Shown piece after piece: positions 36,541-44,788 of a DNA stretch of 64,000 nucleotides. The translations under genes were made by a program, and so were the position numbers. The notes beneath the pieces are model-generated. The model ran no database searches and was not told the origin of the DNA. It saw nothing but the letters and a program-made list of their open reading frames with translations. Position 1 is the stretch's first letter. Each line of letters opens with the position of its first letter. Source of the stretch: an uncultured Clostridia bacterium (GTDB lineage Bacteria > Bacillota > Clostridia > Christensenellales > Aristaeellaceae); the NCBI GenBank assembly GCA_934615235.1, contig CAKTTL010000001.1, positions 1-64,000 on the forward strand. Reading direction: 5' to 3'.

Positions 36541-37507
36541 CAGCCGAACCTCCCTGCTCCCGGTATTTCGCCGCGCCAATGAGCGCAACCCCAACCGCGT
36601 TGTCGCCCGAAAGTTCCGGACGCGCGAAATGCAGGCGAATCCGTCCGTTTCGTTTGCGCACGCGTTCGGTAATTTCACCGCGCAAAAGCGCGGAGGAAGC
36701 CACGCCTCCCGCCAGCAGCGCCTGCGTCGCGCCGCTTTTTTCGCAGCCCGCAAGCACAAGCCGCGCCACTGTGCGCGCAACGCAATCAAACGTTTCCGCC
36801 GCAATCTCCTCCCGCGTCGCCTCGCCGGTTTCAATCCATCCCAGCGCTTTTGTTTCCGCGCCCGAGAAATGGCATTCCAGTCCGTGCAGCGATGCGGAAA
36901 GCCGCGCCTGCGCGCGTTCCTGCATCGCCAGCTTTTCAAGCTCAGGCCCCGCCGGAAAAGGCAGCCCCAGCTTTACGCCGATGCGATCGATCAATTGCCC
37001 CGCATGCAGGTCGGCCGAACCGCCAAGCAGTTCGTAGCGCCCCTCGGAAACAGCCAGCACTTCCGTCGTCCCGCCTGAAAGATGCAGCGCCAGATAAGGC
37101 TTATCCGCATTCAGCCCGGTGCCGACACGCGCCGCGGCAAGATGTCCCTCCTGATGCGACGTAAAAAAACACGGCGTTTTCAGCGCCGCCGCAACCGAAC
37201 GCGCTGCGCTTTCGCCCGCGCGGAAAACCGGCATGTACGATCCCTCTACCGGGCGCGGCTGCGTGCTGACGCACACGGCCGCGATCTCACACTCCGAATG
37301 CGCGCGCATCAGTTTCTCCACCAGCTCCGGCAGACGCGTCACATGCTGAAACAGCGCCTGCGACTGCTGAAGCCCGCGCTGTCCCAGTTCGACGGTCAAA
37401 AGCCGCTTTTCCTCATAAAAAACGCTGTCCTTTGCACCGCTTTTCAGGGCGCAAAGGGCTGTCGAGGTCCTATAATTGCTGGTGTCGATACCAAGGCAGG
37501 CTTTCAT
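36524..37507 (-). CDS. TsaD-like ASKHA paralogue of unknown role
   Basis: A 327-residue Kae1/TsaD-family protein. It keeps a start like [14 protein letters not shown], the metal motif HQEGH (H118, H122), LSGGTTEVL and [13 protein letters not shown], but differs widely from the bona fide TsaD at 22668-23729 and is shorter. Proteins like this sit in the xseA/nusB neighbourhood of many Clostridia, annotated as M22 peptidase or O-sialoglycoprotein endopeptidase. Its reaction is unknown to me. It overlaps nusB by four bases and folD by 17. Confidence 0.82.
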   Translation of the reverse strand: MKACLGIDTSNYRTSTALCALKSGAKDSVFYEEKRLLTVELGQRGLQQSQALFQHVTRLPELVEKLMRAHSECEIAAVCVSTQPRPVEGSYMPVFRAGESAARSVAAALKTPCFFTSHQEGHLAAARVGTGLNADKPYLALHLSGGTTEVLAVSEGRYELLGGSADLHAGQLIDRIGVKLGLPFPAGPELEKLAMQERAQARLSASLHGLECHFSGAETKALGWIETGEATREEIAAETFDCVARTVARLVLAGCEKSGATQALLAGGVASSALLRGEITERVRKRNGRIRLHFARPELSGDNAVGVALIGAAKYREQGGSADGEAD

Positions 37508-37911
37508 TCAAGCGTCTCTCCCGCGCGATTGATATTGCCGAGCACGCCGTTGATAAACGCGCCGGCTTCCTCCGTGCTGTACACGTGCGAAAGCTCAACC
37601 GCTTCGTTGATTACAACCGCCGCCGGAATATCCTTGCGGCACAGCAGTTCAAACACCGCCAGCCGCAGAATTGAAAGATCCACGCGCGCCAGCCGCTCGA
37701 TCGTCCAGTTGACCAGGTACTTCGCAACGATTGCATCGATCGCCGCGCGGCGGCCGATTACGGCGTTCACCGTTTCGTCCAGATACCGGCGGTCGTCCTT
37801 CGTCGGGTGGAACTCAATCAGTCCTTCCACCGTTTCTTCTCCGTATTCGCCGCCCATCATCTGGGCATAGACCAGTTTCATTGCGGTTTCACGCGCCAGC
37901 GACCGCGCCAT
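37504..37911 (-). CDS. nusB: Transcription antitermination factor NusB
   Basis: RNA-binding helical protein for rRNA antitermination, about 135 residues: SLARETAMKLVYAQMMGG, then FHPTKDDRRYLDETV, and DLSILRLAVFELLCRKDIPAAVVINEAVELSHVY. ATG 37911 is chosen; a TTG at 37917 has a better-spaced GGAG upstream and would add two residues. It sits between DUF2273 and the TsaD paralogue in the same operon. Confidence 0.95.
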   Translation of the reverse strand: MARSLARETAMKLVYAQMMGGEYGEETVEGLIEFHPTKDDRRYLDETVNAVIGRRAAIDAIVAKYLVNWTIERLARVDLSILRLAVFELLCRKDIPAAVVINEAVELSHVYSTEEAGAFINGVLGNINRAGETLE

Positions 37912-37947
37912 AGGCAACCACGCTCCGTTTCTTTCGTGCCGCGGCCT

Positions 37948-38169
37948 TTACCGGCCTGTCCCAAACCGTTCCGCGACTTTTCGTATGAATTCTTTTTTAT
38001 CCTTTACGCCGCCGATAAACGCGCCCATGCTCACGCAAAGCGCAATCAGCAGCGTCTTCCAGATTCCCAGCGTAATGAGCGAAAGCGCAACGCCCGCGCC
38101 GACTACGGCGCACAGCGCCGCGCATTCCGCCGTTCCCTTCGTAAAACATCTCGAAAGGAACTCACGCAT
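37948..38169 (-). CDS. DUF2273-family small membrane protein
   Basis: A 73-residue protein with two hydrophobic helices (about 14-35 and 38-57) and the C-terminal KDKKEFIRKVAERFG. This small family regularly lies beside amaP and asp23. ATG 38169 overlaps the end of amaP by eight bases. Probably part of the membrane anchor for Asp23; no direct evidence. Confidence 0.8.
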   Translation of the reverse strand: MREFLSRCFTKGTAECAALCAVVGAGVALSLITLGIWKTLLIALCVSMGAFIGGVKDKKEFIRKVAERFGTGR

Positions 38170-39046
38170 CGATCTTTTCGCCATCCTTTTTCTCGCCCGG
38201 GAACGGGAACGCATCGGCAGAAAGCTCCACCGGCAGCTTCTCCTCGGGACCGAAATCAAAGTTCAGAGGTTCTTCCGGCTTTTCCGGCTCCGCAGACGGC
38301 AGCGGCTCTTCCGCTTCTTTTTCCACGGGTGCCTGAACCGGTTCTTCCTTTTCTTCGGTTTCAGCAGCCGTTTCGGGCGCGGGCGTTTTTACCTCTTCCG
38401 CCGCGGTTTCGGCTTCCGCCGCCTTCTCCGTTTCGTCCCGATCAACCGACGGCAACTGCTCCACAGACTTGAGGAGTTTGACGCTCTCCGCGCCTTCGCC
38501 GTCATCTTTCGCCGCTTCAACAATCACGCGCACGGTTTCAACCGGCACGCCGCTGCACCCCGTCACGTACTGCTTGATCTGATCCTGCAGCCGCGCGACG
38601 ACCTCCGGGATGCACACGCCGCCGCGAAGCGTCACGCGCACGTTGACGCGCATGGCCTTTTCCTGTCCGGTAATCACGATTTTCGAAGTCGTTACCTCAG
38701 GGCAGGCGTTCACGCACTTGCGCACCAGCTGATCCAGCGCCGCGACGGAAATAGACAGCGTATCCGTTTCTCCCGTTTTTACGGTGAAATACCGGCTCTG
38801 CTTATCCTGTCGGAAGCAGAACGGCCGCACCAACAGCCGCAAGCCCCACGCAAACACCAGCGCGCCGCCCAGAAAAATCACCGGAAGCCACTGCCAGTCG
38901 CCGCCGGTCCATAGATCCAACGCAAACGGCTCGGGCAGCCGGATCGCTCCGCAGCCCCACAGCACGACCGCCACGCCCGCCGCAGCCAGCACAAGGCCGC
39001 TGAGCGCAACGAGGATTCTGTCATACCAGCGCAGCTTCATAGGCAT
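38162..39046 (-). CDS. amaP: Alkaline shock response membrane anchor protein AmaP
   Basis: A 294-residue protein with two N-terminal helices (about 10-32 and 52-72), an Asp23-like domain (about 80-180, LSISVAALDQLVRKCVNACPEV) and an acidic, Pro/Glu-rich C-terminal third. AmaP anchors Asp23 at the membrane in Staphylococcus. ATG 39046 is used; ATG 39040 has better spacing from GAGGAG and would drop two residues. Confidence 0.88.
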   Translation of the reverse strand: MPMKLRWYDRILVALSGLVLAAAGVAVVLWGCGAIRLPEPFALDLWTGGDWQWLPVIFLGGALVFAWGLRLLVRPFCFRQDKQSRYFTVKTGETDTLSISVAALDQLVRKCVNACPEVTTSKIVITGQEKAMRVNVRVTLRGGVCIPEVVARLQDQIKQYVTGCSGVPVETVRVIVEAAKDDGEGAESVKLLKSVEQLPSVDRDETEKAAEAETAAEEVKTPAPETAAETEEKEEPVQAPVEKEAEEPLPSAEPEKPEEPLNFDFGPEEKLPVELSADAFPFPGEKKDGEKIDA

Positions 39047-39676
39047 TTACTCCTCTTTTTCGTCTCCAAAATCAACGGACGCGCTTTCCGGTTCGCCCTC
39101 GACGTTTTCCGCCTCCGCGTCCTCCTCTTCAAGTTCCTCTTCTTCGCCGTTATCGGCGATTTCGGTATCGATGTCCAGATCGTTTTCAGCGTCAGGATTC
39201 TCGGAAGCCTGCGCAGCGGTTTCCTGCTTCTGCGCGCTCTCAACGGCCTTTTCCGCCGTCTTTCCGACGATCAGCGCCGCTTCGGCGGCCTGCTCGTCCT
39301 TTTCAAAGATCACGCTCGTCACATGCACGTCGACCTTGACCACGTGCAGCCCGGTCATCGTCTCGATCGCCTTGCGGACGTTTTCCTGCACCTCGGTGCA
39401 AACCTTCTGGATGGGCTTGCCGTATTCAACAGCCAGCGTCAGATCGACGGCCGCCTCTTCGCTGCCGACTTCCACGCGCACGCCCTTCGTAACAGGATTG
39501 ACCGCCTTGGTCAGCCCGATGCGCTCGGTCACGGATTTCGCCGCGGGACGCTTACCCGCAACGCCGTCCACCTCGGACATCGCCATGCCCGCGATGATCG
39601 CGATCACTTCGTTTGCGTAGTTGATCGTGCCGCCGTTTTCCTGGCCTTCCATATTGACGGGAAGATTATCATTCAT
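39047..39676 (-). CDS. asp23: Asp23/Gls24-family envelope stress protein
   Basis: A 209-residue protein: an Asp23 domain (about 15-125; INYANEVIAIIAGMAMSEVDGV, then VTKGVRVEVGSEEAAVDL and VQENVRKAIETMTGL) and a long, strongly acidic tail. ATG 39676 follows GAGGTG; the GTG three codons upstream is part of that site. First gene of the block down to yhbY, with a strong promoter. Confidence 0.9.
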   Translation of the reverse strand: MNDNLPVNMEGQENGGTINYANEVIAIIAGMAMSEVDGVAGKRPAAKSVTERIGLTKAVNPVTKGVRVEVGSEEAAVDLTLAVEYGKPIQKVCTEVQENVRKAIETMTGLHVVKVDVHVTSVIFEKDEQAAEAALIVGKTAEKAVESAQKQETAAQASENPDAENDLDIDTEIADNGEEEELEEEDAEAENVEGEPESASVDFGDEKEE

Positions 39677-39719
39677 TTTAATCACCTCATCCGACAGGGT
39701 ATATTTTCAGCGTCGAATT

Positions 39720-39748
39720 ATTATAGCATACCCTGCCCGTAAATTCAA
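39720..39748 (-). promoter_or_regulatory. Promoter of the asp23-nusB-obg block
   Basis: On the minus strand TTGAAT (complement of 39743-39748), 17-base spacer, TATAAT (complement of 39720-39725) preceded by TGC. It lies between spoIIIAH and asp23, so the block need not depend on sporulation transcription. Confidence 0.75.
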
Positions 39749-39762
39749 TCACGCCTTTTCGC

Positions 39763-40338
39763 TTACTTTTCGCACGTTACGCGAATGCGCGCCGCGTCCA
39801 GTCCTGTCTGCCGCGCGGCAAGCTCGAGAATCGCCGCCGCGTCCTGTTCGGAAAGCGTCTCCGCCCGCACGACGACGTCAGCCGCGTCCTCGCGCACCGT
39901 ACAAAGCGCTTCCGGCCATCCCGCCGCGGCCAGCATGGTCTCCACGCACGCCTCCGCTTCGGCGTATCCGGCCAGCGCCGCCTTTTCGCGCATCGCTGCG
40001 GCGACGGTCTGCGCGTCGCTTTCCGGGTTTTCGGCAACCTCGTTCAGCGCGCGGATCGAATCGGCGCGCGCGGCGGCAAGTTTTTCCCGATAGACGGAAA
40101 AGGCGCTTTTCGTTTCAGGCGGCGTTGTTTCAGCCGCGCCCTGCGCGGCAAAATCAACCGGCGCTTCCGTCGGCGCGCCCGTTTCCAGCGGCACGCGCTC
40201 CACAGGGAGCGTCACCGACGCCGGCCGCGCCGTCTGCCCCCAATACGATACCGCGACCAGCAGCACAACGAACCCCAGCATCGTGATCAGCCGTGCGTCC
40301 GGCTTTCTCTTTTGCGTCAGTTTCGGCAGCTTTTTCAT
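39763..40338 (-). CDS. spoIIIAH: Stage III sporulation protein AH
   Basis: A 191-residue protein with one transmembrane helix (about 19-36), a Pro/Glu-rich linker and a C-terminal ring-forming domain (about 95-190, AGYAEAEACVETML, VVVRAETLSEQDAAAILELA). SpoIIIAH in the mother-cell membrane binds SpoIIQ of the forespore. SpoIIQ is not in the window. It is the last gene of the spoIIIA operon, three bases after spoIIIAG. Confidence 0.9.
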   Translation of the reverse strand: MKKLPKLTQKRKPDARLITMLGFVVLLVAVSYWGQTARPASVTLPVERVPLETGAPTEAPVDFAAQGAAETTPPETKSAFSVYREKLAAARADSIRALNEVAENPESDAQTVAAAMREKAALAGYAEAEACVETMLAAAGWPEALCTVREDAADVVVRAETLSEQDAAAILELAARQTGLDAARIRVTCEK

Positions 40339-40341
40339 GCT

Positions 40342-40764
40342 TTATTCCCCTTTCCGCATTTCGAATACTTCCACATTCGCCGCGTCCAGCTGCAAAAGCG
40401 TTTCCACCGCATGCGCCAGTCGAAGCCGTACCGTCACGTCGTCCGCACCCTCCGCCACGACGATGACCGCAACGGGATCTCCCCGCGTTTCCGTCCGCTG
40501 CGCGGAAAGCCAGTTTTCCTGCGTGGAAACCGCCTGCGCATATTGAATCGCGACTTCAACCTTTCCGGCTCCGGTAATCTGCGAGAGCACCTCGCCCAGG
40601 CGCATTTCGAGCGTATCGGCATAAGTTTCCGTCTGCGCGCTCTGCGGCGCCGCGCTTTCCGTCTGCGGAAGCAGCGTGCTGCCCGCAAGCACGAGCACGG
40701 CGAGCAGAATCGCCGCCTGCGCGCCCTTCCCGCGGATTTTTTCACCGATTGCGCTCAGCTTCAT
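40342..40764 (-). CDS. spoIIIAG: Stage III sporulation protein AG, short form
   Basis: A 140-residue protein with one transmembrane helix (about 15-32) and a C-terminal ring-building domain (LEMRLGEVLSQITGAGKVEVA, then GDPVAVIVVAEGADDVTVRLRLAHAV). B. subtilis SpoIIIAG is about 229 residues and carries a long insertion inside this domain that builds the wide ring. Here the two halves of the domain are joined by only about 20 residues. Order in the operon confirms identity. Confidence 0.88.
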   Translation of the reverse strand: MKLSAIGEKIRGKGAQAAILLAVLVLAGSTLLPQTESAAPQSAQTETYADTLEMRLGEVLSQITGAGKVEVAIQYAQAVSTQENWLSAQRTETRGDPVAVIVVAEGADDVTVRLRLAHAVETLLQLDAANVEVFEMRKGE

Positions 40765-40765
40765 T

Positions 40766-40948
40766 TTACCGTATCACCCCCGAAACGAACCGCAGCGCCG
40801 GCGCAAGCACGGCTTCCAGCAGCGCGAGGCCCGCCGTGAAACGCACATATTTGCGCGCTTCGCCTTCGGGCAGCAAAAAATCGACGCACGCCGCAATAAA
40901 CGCAAACGCCGCGAGCCTGCGCAGCAGCGCGCCAAGCGCGGCCGTCAT
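40766..40948 (-). CDS. spoIIIAF: Stage III sporulation protein AF, truncated (membrane part only)
   Basis: A 60-residue protein at the spoIIIAF position. It starts in an ATGA overlap with the spoIIIAE stop and ends one base before spoIIIAG. It has two helices with the family hallmark CVDFLLPEGEARKYVRFTAG, matching the N-terminal part of B. subtilis SpoIIIAF (about 206 residues). The soluble C-terminal domain is absent. Translations of the other frames after its stop are filled by spoIIIAG, so no frameshifted remainder exists. Confidence 0.8.
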   Translation of the reverse strand: MTAALGALLRRLAAFAFIAACVDFLLPEGEARKYVRFTAGLALLEAVLAPALRFVSGVIR

Positions 40949-42093
40949 GCCAGCATGGCGATCACGCCGCCCGCCGCAACCGCCTGCGCTATCAGAATCA
41001 GAAACATTGCCGCAACGCCCAGGAGGCATCCGGCCAGCATGCCCATCATTCCGGACGCCGCGTCCAGGCATTTCACCATGCCCGGATCCGTAACCGGCTC
41101 CGCCGTCGCCGCGCACAGGCGGAAAACAAGCCCTGAAAGCGTAAGCTGCACAAGCGGCGCAAGAAAAAACATACAAATCAGCGTCATCGCCGTCACCCCC
41201 AGCGCATTTTTGACGAGCAGCGAACCCGCGGCAACCGTTTCCGCCGTATCGGACAGCATTCCGCCGACGTCCGGCACAAACGTGTCCGCCGCAAATTTTG
41301 CCGTTCGAAGCGCTACGCCGTCGCGCGCCGCCGCGGTGAATCCGCGCACGGACATCAGTCCGGTAAACGCAGTCAAAACCGTGCCCAGCGCAAGCGTTTC
41401 GCAGGACCTGCACAGCTTTGAAAGCCGCGAAAGCGACCATGCGTCGGTTATCCCGTCCAGCAGCGAAAGCGCAAGGAACGCCGCCGTAAGCGGCAGGCAA
41501 ATCTTTTCGCACACCGCCGTTACCGCCGCAAGCGCCGCGGAAACCGCCGGCTGCAGCACCGCTGCGCTCCCCGTCCCGCCTACGGCGGCGAGCAGCGTAA
41601 GCAGCACCGGACAAAGCGTCCGCATCCCGCCGGCCGCGCGCTCAACGGTTCTTCGCACGCGGCCAAGCGCCTCCGTGCATTCGCGCGTTACTGCCAGCGC
41701 AAGAAACAGAAAACATATCCACTGTGCCAGGCGGGCCGCGCGGCCGTCTCCGCCCCACGCGTCCGCAAAACGTTGCAGAAGCGCCGACAGCAATATGACA
41801 GCGAACAGCTGCGTCAGCAGGCCGCGTTTGTTTTGCAGCGCGCTCCGCGCGGCTGTAAGAGCCGCTTCGCACAACTCGTCCGCACTGAGAATCTTCTCGC
41901 CCCGCATCACAGCCTGTGCAGTTTCCAAAATGTCAAACGCCGCTCCTTCCGACAACGTGTCGGCGGCGCTTTGCAGTGCGGTCAACTGTTCTCTATTCAA
42001 AACAGACCGTAAGTCCGTTTCGCTTGCGCAAGCCGTCAGTGGAAAAAGCAGCGCGCACAGCAGCAGCGCCAGCATTACAACAGCATTTCGCAT
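40945..42093 (-). CDS. spoIIIAE: Stage III sporulation protein AE
   Basis: A 382-residue polytopic membrane protein with a signal-like N-terminus (about 5-22) and seven or eight further helices, including VFRLCAATAEPVTDPGMVKCLD and GLMSVRGFTAAARDGVALRTAKFAADTFVPDVGGML, split here only for reading. SpoIIIAE is a core part of the mother-cell channel. ATG 42093 overlaps spoIIIAD by 19 bases. Confidence 0.92.
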   Translation of the reverse strand: MRNAVVMLALLLCALLFPLTACASETDLRSVLNREQLTALQSAADTLSEGAAFDILETAQAVMRGEKILSADELCEAALTAARSALQNKRGLLTQLFAVILLSALLQRFADAWGGDGRAARLAQWICFLFLALAVTRECTEALGRVRRTVERAAGGMRTLCPVLLTLLAAVGGTGSAAVLQPAVSAALAAVTAVCEKICLPLTAAFLALSLLDGITDAWSLSRLSKLCRSCETLALGTVLTAFTGLMSVRGFTAAARDGVALRTAKFAADTFVPDVGGMLSDTAETVAAGSLLVKNALGVTAMTLICMFFLAPLVQLTLSGLVFRLCAATAEPVTDPGMVKCLDAASGMMGMLAGCLLGVAAMFLILIAQAVAAGGVIAMLA

Positions 42094-42461
42094 ACGGCCT
42101 GCAGAAGCGACGCCGCCATCGGCAGCGCCATCGAAAGCATCATGATTTTGCCGCCCAGTTCCACTTTTTCGCCCATTCCTTTCTCTCCTGCGTCCCGGCA
42201 AAGCTGGCCGCCCAGCGTGCAAAGCGCGCCGATTCCCGCCACGCGCAGCAGCGTCTCCGTTCCATTGCCGGCGTCCGCCTGTTTCGCAACTTCACGAATC
42301 ACCTGCACCGATTCTCCAAGCCTGTCCGAAAGCGCAAGCAGAATGATCGCTCCGGCAGCCAGCGAAAACGCCGCAGCGATTTCCGGCCGCGCCTGGCGCA
42401 GCACGACGAGGACCGTCGCCGCGCAAACGCACAATGCTGCAAGCTGAAACGCTTCTTTCAT
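42075..42461 (-). CDS. spoIIIAD: Stage III sporulation protein AD
   Basis: A 128-residue membrane protein with three or four helices and the family features RQARPEIAAAFSLAAG, GNGTETLLRVAGIG and AGEKGMGEKVELGGKIMMLS. It overlaps spoIIIAC by four bases and spoIIIAE by 19. Confidence 0.94.
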   Translation of the reverse strand: MKEAFQLAALCVCAATVLVVLRQARPEIAAAFSLAAGAIILLALSDRLGESVQVIREVAKQADAGNGTETLLRVAGIGALCTLGGQLCRDAGEKGMGEKVELGGKIMMLSMALPMAASLLQAVCEMLL

Positions 42462-42652
42462 AATGCAAAGATACTGCGGACGCTTTGAAAGAGCTGGGAA
42501 ATCAGATTTACCACCGCCAGCAGGACGATTGCAAGTCCCGCGAGCGTTGTCAGCATCGCCATATCCTCGCGCCCGGTGCGATTGAGAATTTGCGCCAGTA
42601 CCGAAACCAGAATGCCGACCCCGGCGATCTTGATCAGCAGATCGATATTCAT
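42458..42652 (-). CDS. spoIIIAC: Stage III sporulation protein AC
   Basis: A 64-residue protein with two helices around the conserved LNRTGREDMAMLTTLAG loop, near-identical in plan to SpoIIIAC of other spore formers. Overlaps spoIIIAD by four bases. Confidence 0.95.
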   Translation of the reverse strand: MNIDLLIKIAGVGILVSVLAQILNRTGREDMAMLTTLAGLAIVLLAVVNLISQLFQSVRSIFAL

Positions 42653-42667
42653 CGCACGCCTCCCGCC

Positions 42668-43171
42668 TTACCCGAAAAAAAGCAGCGCCGCCAGCACGCC
42701 CAGCGTTCCGAGAGAACCGGCCAACCGTCGGTTTGTTTTCAGTTTTACATCGGCCAGTTCTGCGCATTGTATCACCGACCGTTGTGCAATCTGCAGCACA
42801 GCGCGGCTTTCTTCGCCCCCGCGCTGTCCCAGCGTTCGCCAGATCGGTTCGAGTGCGCCCCGATCCTCCATACGCAGCGACGGCATTTTTATCCCCCGCA
42901 TGGCTGCTTCAAGCGTTTGCGAAGGCTCTTTTTCCATCGTTTCTGCGCACGCAAGCAAAGCGCGCCGCACCTCGCCGTCCGTTTCTCCTGTCGCAGCCGC
43001 GCGAAGAAGAGACGGCATATCGTCATACAGCGTCAGGTTTGCTTCCATGCGCGTTAAAACCCGCGTCCACGTCTGCAGCGTATCGCGCCGTGCCGTCATC
43101 ACCTGTGTCCAGCGAATCGCCGCCGCTGCGCAGCCAGACGCGGCGGCGAGTGCGGGAAGCCATCGGATCAT
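42668..43171 (-). CDS. spoIIIAB: Stage III sporulation protein AB
   Basis: A 167-residue protein with an N-terminal helix (about 5-20) and a C-terminal helix (about 148-166) around a helical soluble domain related to type II secretion GspF. Start ATG 43171 follows GAGAGGTG, ten bases after spoIIIAA ends. Confidence 0.9.
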   Translation of the reverse strand: MIRWLPALAAASGCAAAAIRWTQVMTARRDTLQTWTRVLTRMEANLTLYDDMPSLLRAAATGETDGEVRRALLACAETMEKEPSQTLEAAMRGIKMPSLRMEDRGALEPIWRTLGQRGGEESRAVLQIAQRSVIQCAELADVKLKTNRRLAGSLGTLGVLAALLFFG

Positions 43172-43181
43172 ATCGCACCTC

Positions 43182-44045
43182 TCATTTTTCCAGTTTATTG
43201 CCGTTTCCATCATACACGCATCGGACTTCTCCCATGCCTTTTAAAACGACAATACGCTCAAATCGGCAAATGAACGGCAGTTTTTCTGCTGCATCCCGAT
43301 AATCCGCGCCATGCGCCGTTGCAAGCACGGAAACCCCACAGCGCATCGCCCGTGCAATTGCAAGCGTATCCTCTTCGCCGCCGATTTCATCCGCGGCCAG
43401 CACGTCCGGAGCCATGCCGCGCAGCAGGATTCGCAACGCGTATGCCTTTGTGCAGCTGTCCATTACGTCCGTGTTTTCCCCGACATCCAGCTGCGGCGCG
43501 CCGTGTTCGCAAGCCGCAAGCTCCGCCCGCTCGTCCGCCACGCCGATTTGCTGCCCCAAATTCGAAATCTGCCGGATCGCATCGCGAAGAACCGTCGTCT
43601 TCCCACAGCCCGGCGGCGAGAGGAGCAGCGTGCTGCGCACTTTACCTTCATTCAAAACCAGCGGCAGCAATTCGTCCGCCGCGCCGTGGATTTCGCGTGC
43701 AATCCGGATGCAGACGGATGCGATTTCAACCAGACCCTCGCCTTCCACAGCGCGTCCGCACAGCCCGGCGCGATGTCCTCCCGGCAGCGTTACGAATCCT
43801 TCGCGAAGTTCGCGGCCGCGCGCATGCAGCGCATGCCCCAGCATCGCCGACGCGCAGTCTTTTATCTGCACGCTTGTTATATCAGAAAGCGACCGACCGC
43901 CGGTTTGAAAGTGAATCCTTATCGGTTTGCCTGCCCGCAGCCGCACTTCACGGACCTGTGTCGCTTCTCGCGCGCTCAGCGCGCAAAATTCTTCCCGCAC
44001 CTCCCGTGGCAGATAGCGGCCTACATCCTCTTGCCAGTCTCTCAT
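43182..44045 (-). CDS. spoIIIAA: Stage III sporulation protein AA (ATPase)
   Basis: A 287-residue secretion-type ATPase thought to power the SpoIIIA-SpoIIQ channel. The P-loop is PPGCGKT (144-150), with LAADEIGGEEDTLAI as Walker B and VLATAHGAD downstream. The N-terminal REVRLRAGKPIRIHF is typical. It overlaps the upstream L,D-transpeptidase gene by four bases. A sigma-E promoter is expected for this operon, but I could not find a convincing one. Confidence 0.95.
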   Translation of the reverse strand: MRDWQEDVGRYLPREVREEFCALSAREATQVREVRLRAGKPIRIHFQTGGRSLSDITSVQIKDCASAMLGHALHARGRELREGFVTLPGGHRAGLCGRAVEGEGLVEIASVCIRIAREIHGAADELLPLVLNEGKVRSTLLLSPPGCGKTTVLRDAIRQISNLGQQIGVADERAELAACEHGAPQLDVGENTDVMDSCTKAYALRILLRGMAPDVLAADEIGGEEDTLAIARAMRCGVSVLATAHGADYRDAAEKLPFICRFERIVVLKGMGEVRCVYDGNGNKLEK

Positions 44046-44713
44046 TCAAAAAGCATTACGCCCAGCGCGCGCCATGTTTCCGCATCCACAGAATCTCCGC
44101 TCAGGCCGTTTTCGCGCTTAAACTGTTTTATCGCCCATGACATGGCATTTCCATATACGCCGTCGATCCAACCGGAATAATACCCCAGCGCGTGCAGCTT
44201 CCTCTGCGCCGCGCAAACGAGCGAACCGCGATCGCCCGGCTTCAGCGTCTTCAGCCCCCAGCCAAGCTCGCCGTACGGCCCTTCTTCGATTACAACCTTT
44301 GTTCCGTTTGGCACCAGGCGATAAAGCGTTTCGACGTCCCTGGAATACATACGGATGCAGCCATGCGACGCGCGGCTGCCAATCGACCCTGGTCGGTTTG
44401 TGCCATGAATTCCGTATTGTCCCCACGGAACGGAAAGTCCGAGAAACCGCGTACCGAACCCTGAATCCTCCGGCATGAATCGCCGCGAAATATAATACAC
44501 GCCCAGCGGCGTCGGCGTATCGCTTGCGCCTGCAGCGATCGGCCATCGCCCGACCTGTTGCTGATTCTGGTAGAGCGTCAGGCTCATCGCCGATAAATCG
44601 ATCCAGATCAGGCTTTTCCCGGTTGCAGCCGCCTGTATCGCATCGGCGGGTAACGCCTGCAGCGTCAACAATATCCCGCAAAGGATCAGCAGCAGAATCA
44701 GCCTTGCGCGCAT
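44042..44713 (-). CDS. L,D-transpeptidase (YkuD) with peptidoglycan-binding domain, first gene of spoIIIA operon
   Basis: A 223-residue secreted enzyme: signal peptide (1-25), YkuD catalytic domain (about 33-145) with H103 (IHGTNRPGS), H117 and nucleophile C119 (SRASHGCIRMYSRD), and a C-terminal PG_binding_1 domain (about 160-215, LHALGYYSGWIDGVYG). It would form 3-3 cross-links or anchor proteins in the wall. The start follows AAGGAGG. Its stop overlaps the spoIIIAA start, so it is probably expressed in sporulation. Confidence 0.93.
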   Translation of the reverse strand: MRARLILLLILCGILLTLQALPADAIQAAATGKSLIWIDLSAMSLTLYQNQQQVGRWPIAAGASDTPTPLGVYYISRRFMPEDSGFGTRFLGLSVPWGQYGIHGTNRPGSIGSRASHGCIRMYSRDVETLYRLVPNGTKVVIEEGPYGELGWGLKTLKPGDRGSLVCAAQRKLHALGYYSGWIDGVYGNAMSWAIKQFKRENGLSGDSVDAETWRALGVMLFE

Positions 44714-44736
44714 GTTTTCCTCCTTGACGGGAAAAT

Positions 44737-44768
44737 AAAAAAAGCCATAACGTTTCCGTCATGACTTT
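44737..44768 (-). terminator. Terminator after thiI
   Basis: On the minus strand a 12-pair stem (44757-44768 with 44741-44752, two G-U wobbles) closed by a GAAA loop and followed by seven T. It separates thiI from the L,D-transpeptidase/spoIIIA operon. Confidence 0.85.
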
Positions 44769-44788
44769 TTATGCGCGTATGCGCGGTT

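Noticed and set aside
44045..44110. Sigma-E type promoter for spoIIIA inside or before the L,D-transpeptidase gene
   Set aside because: Only loose matches were seen by eye; none had both boxes at proper spacing.
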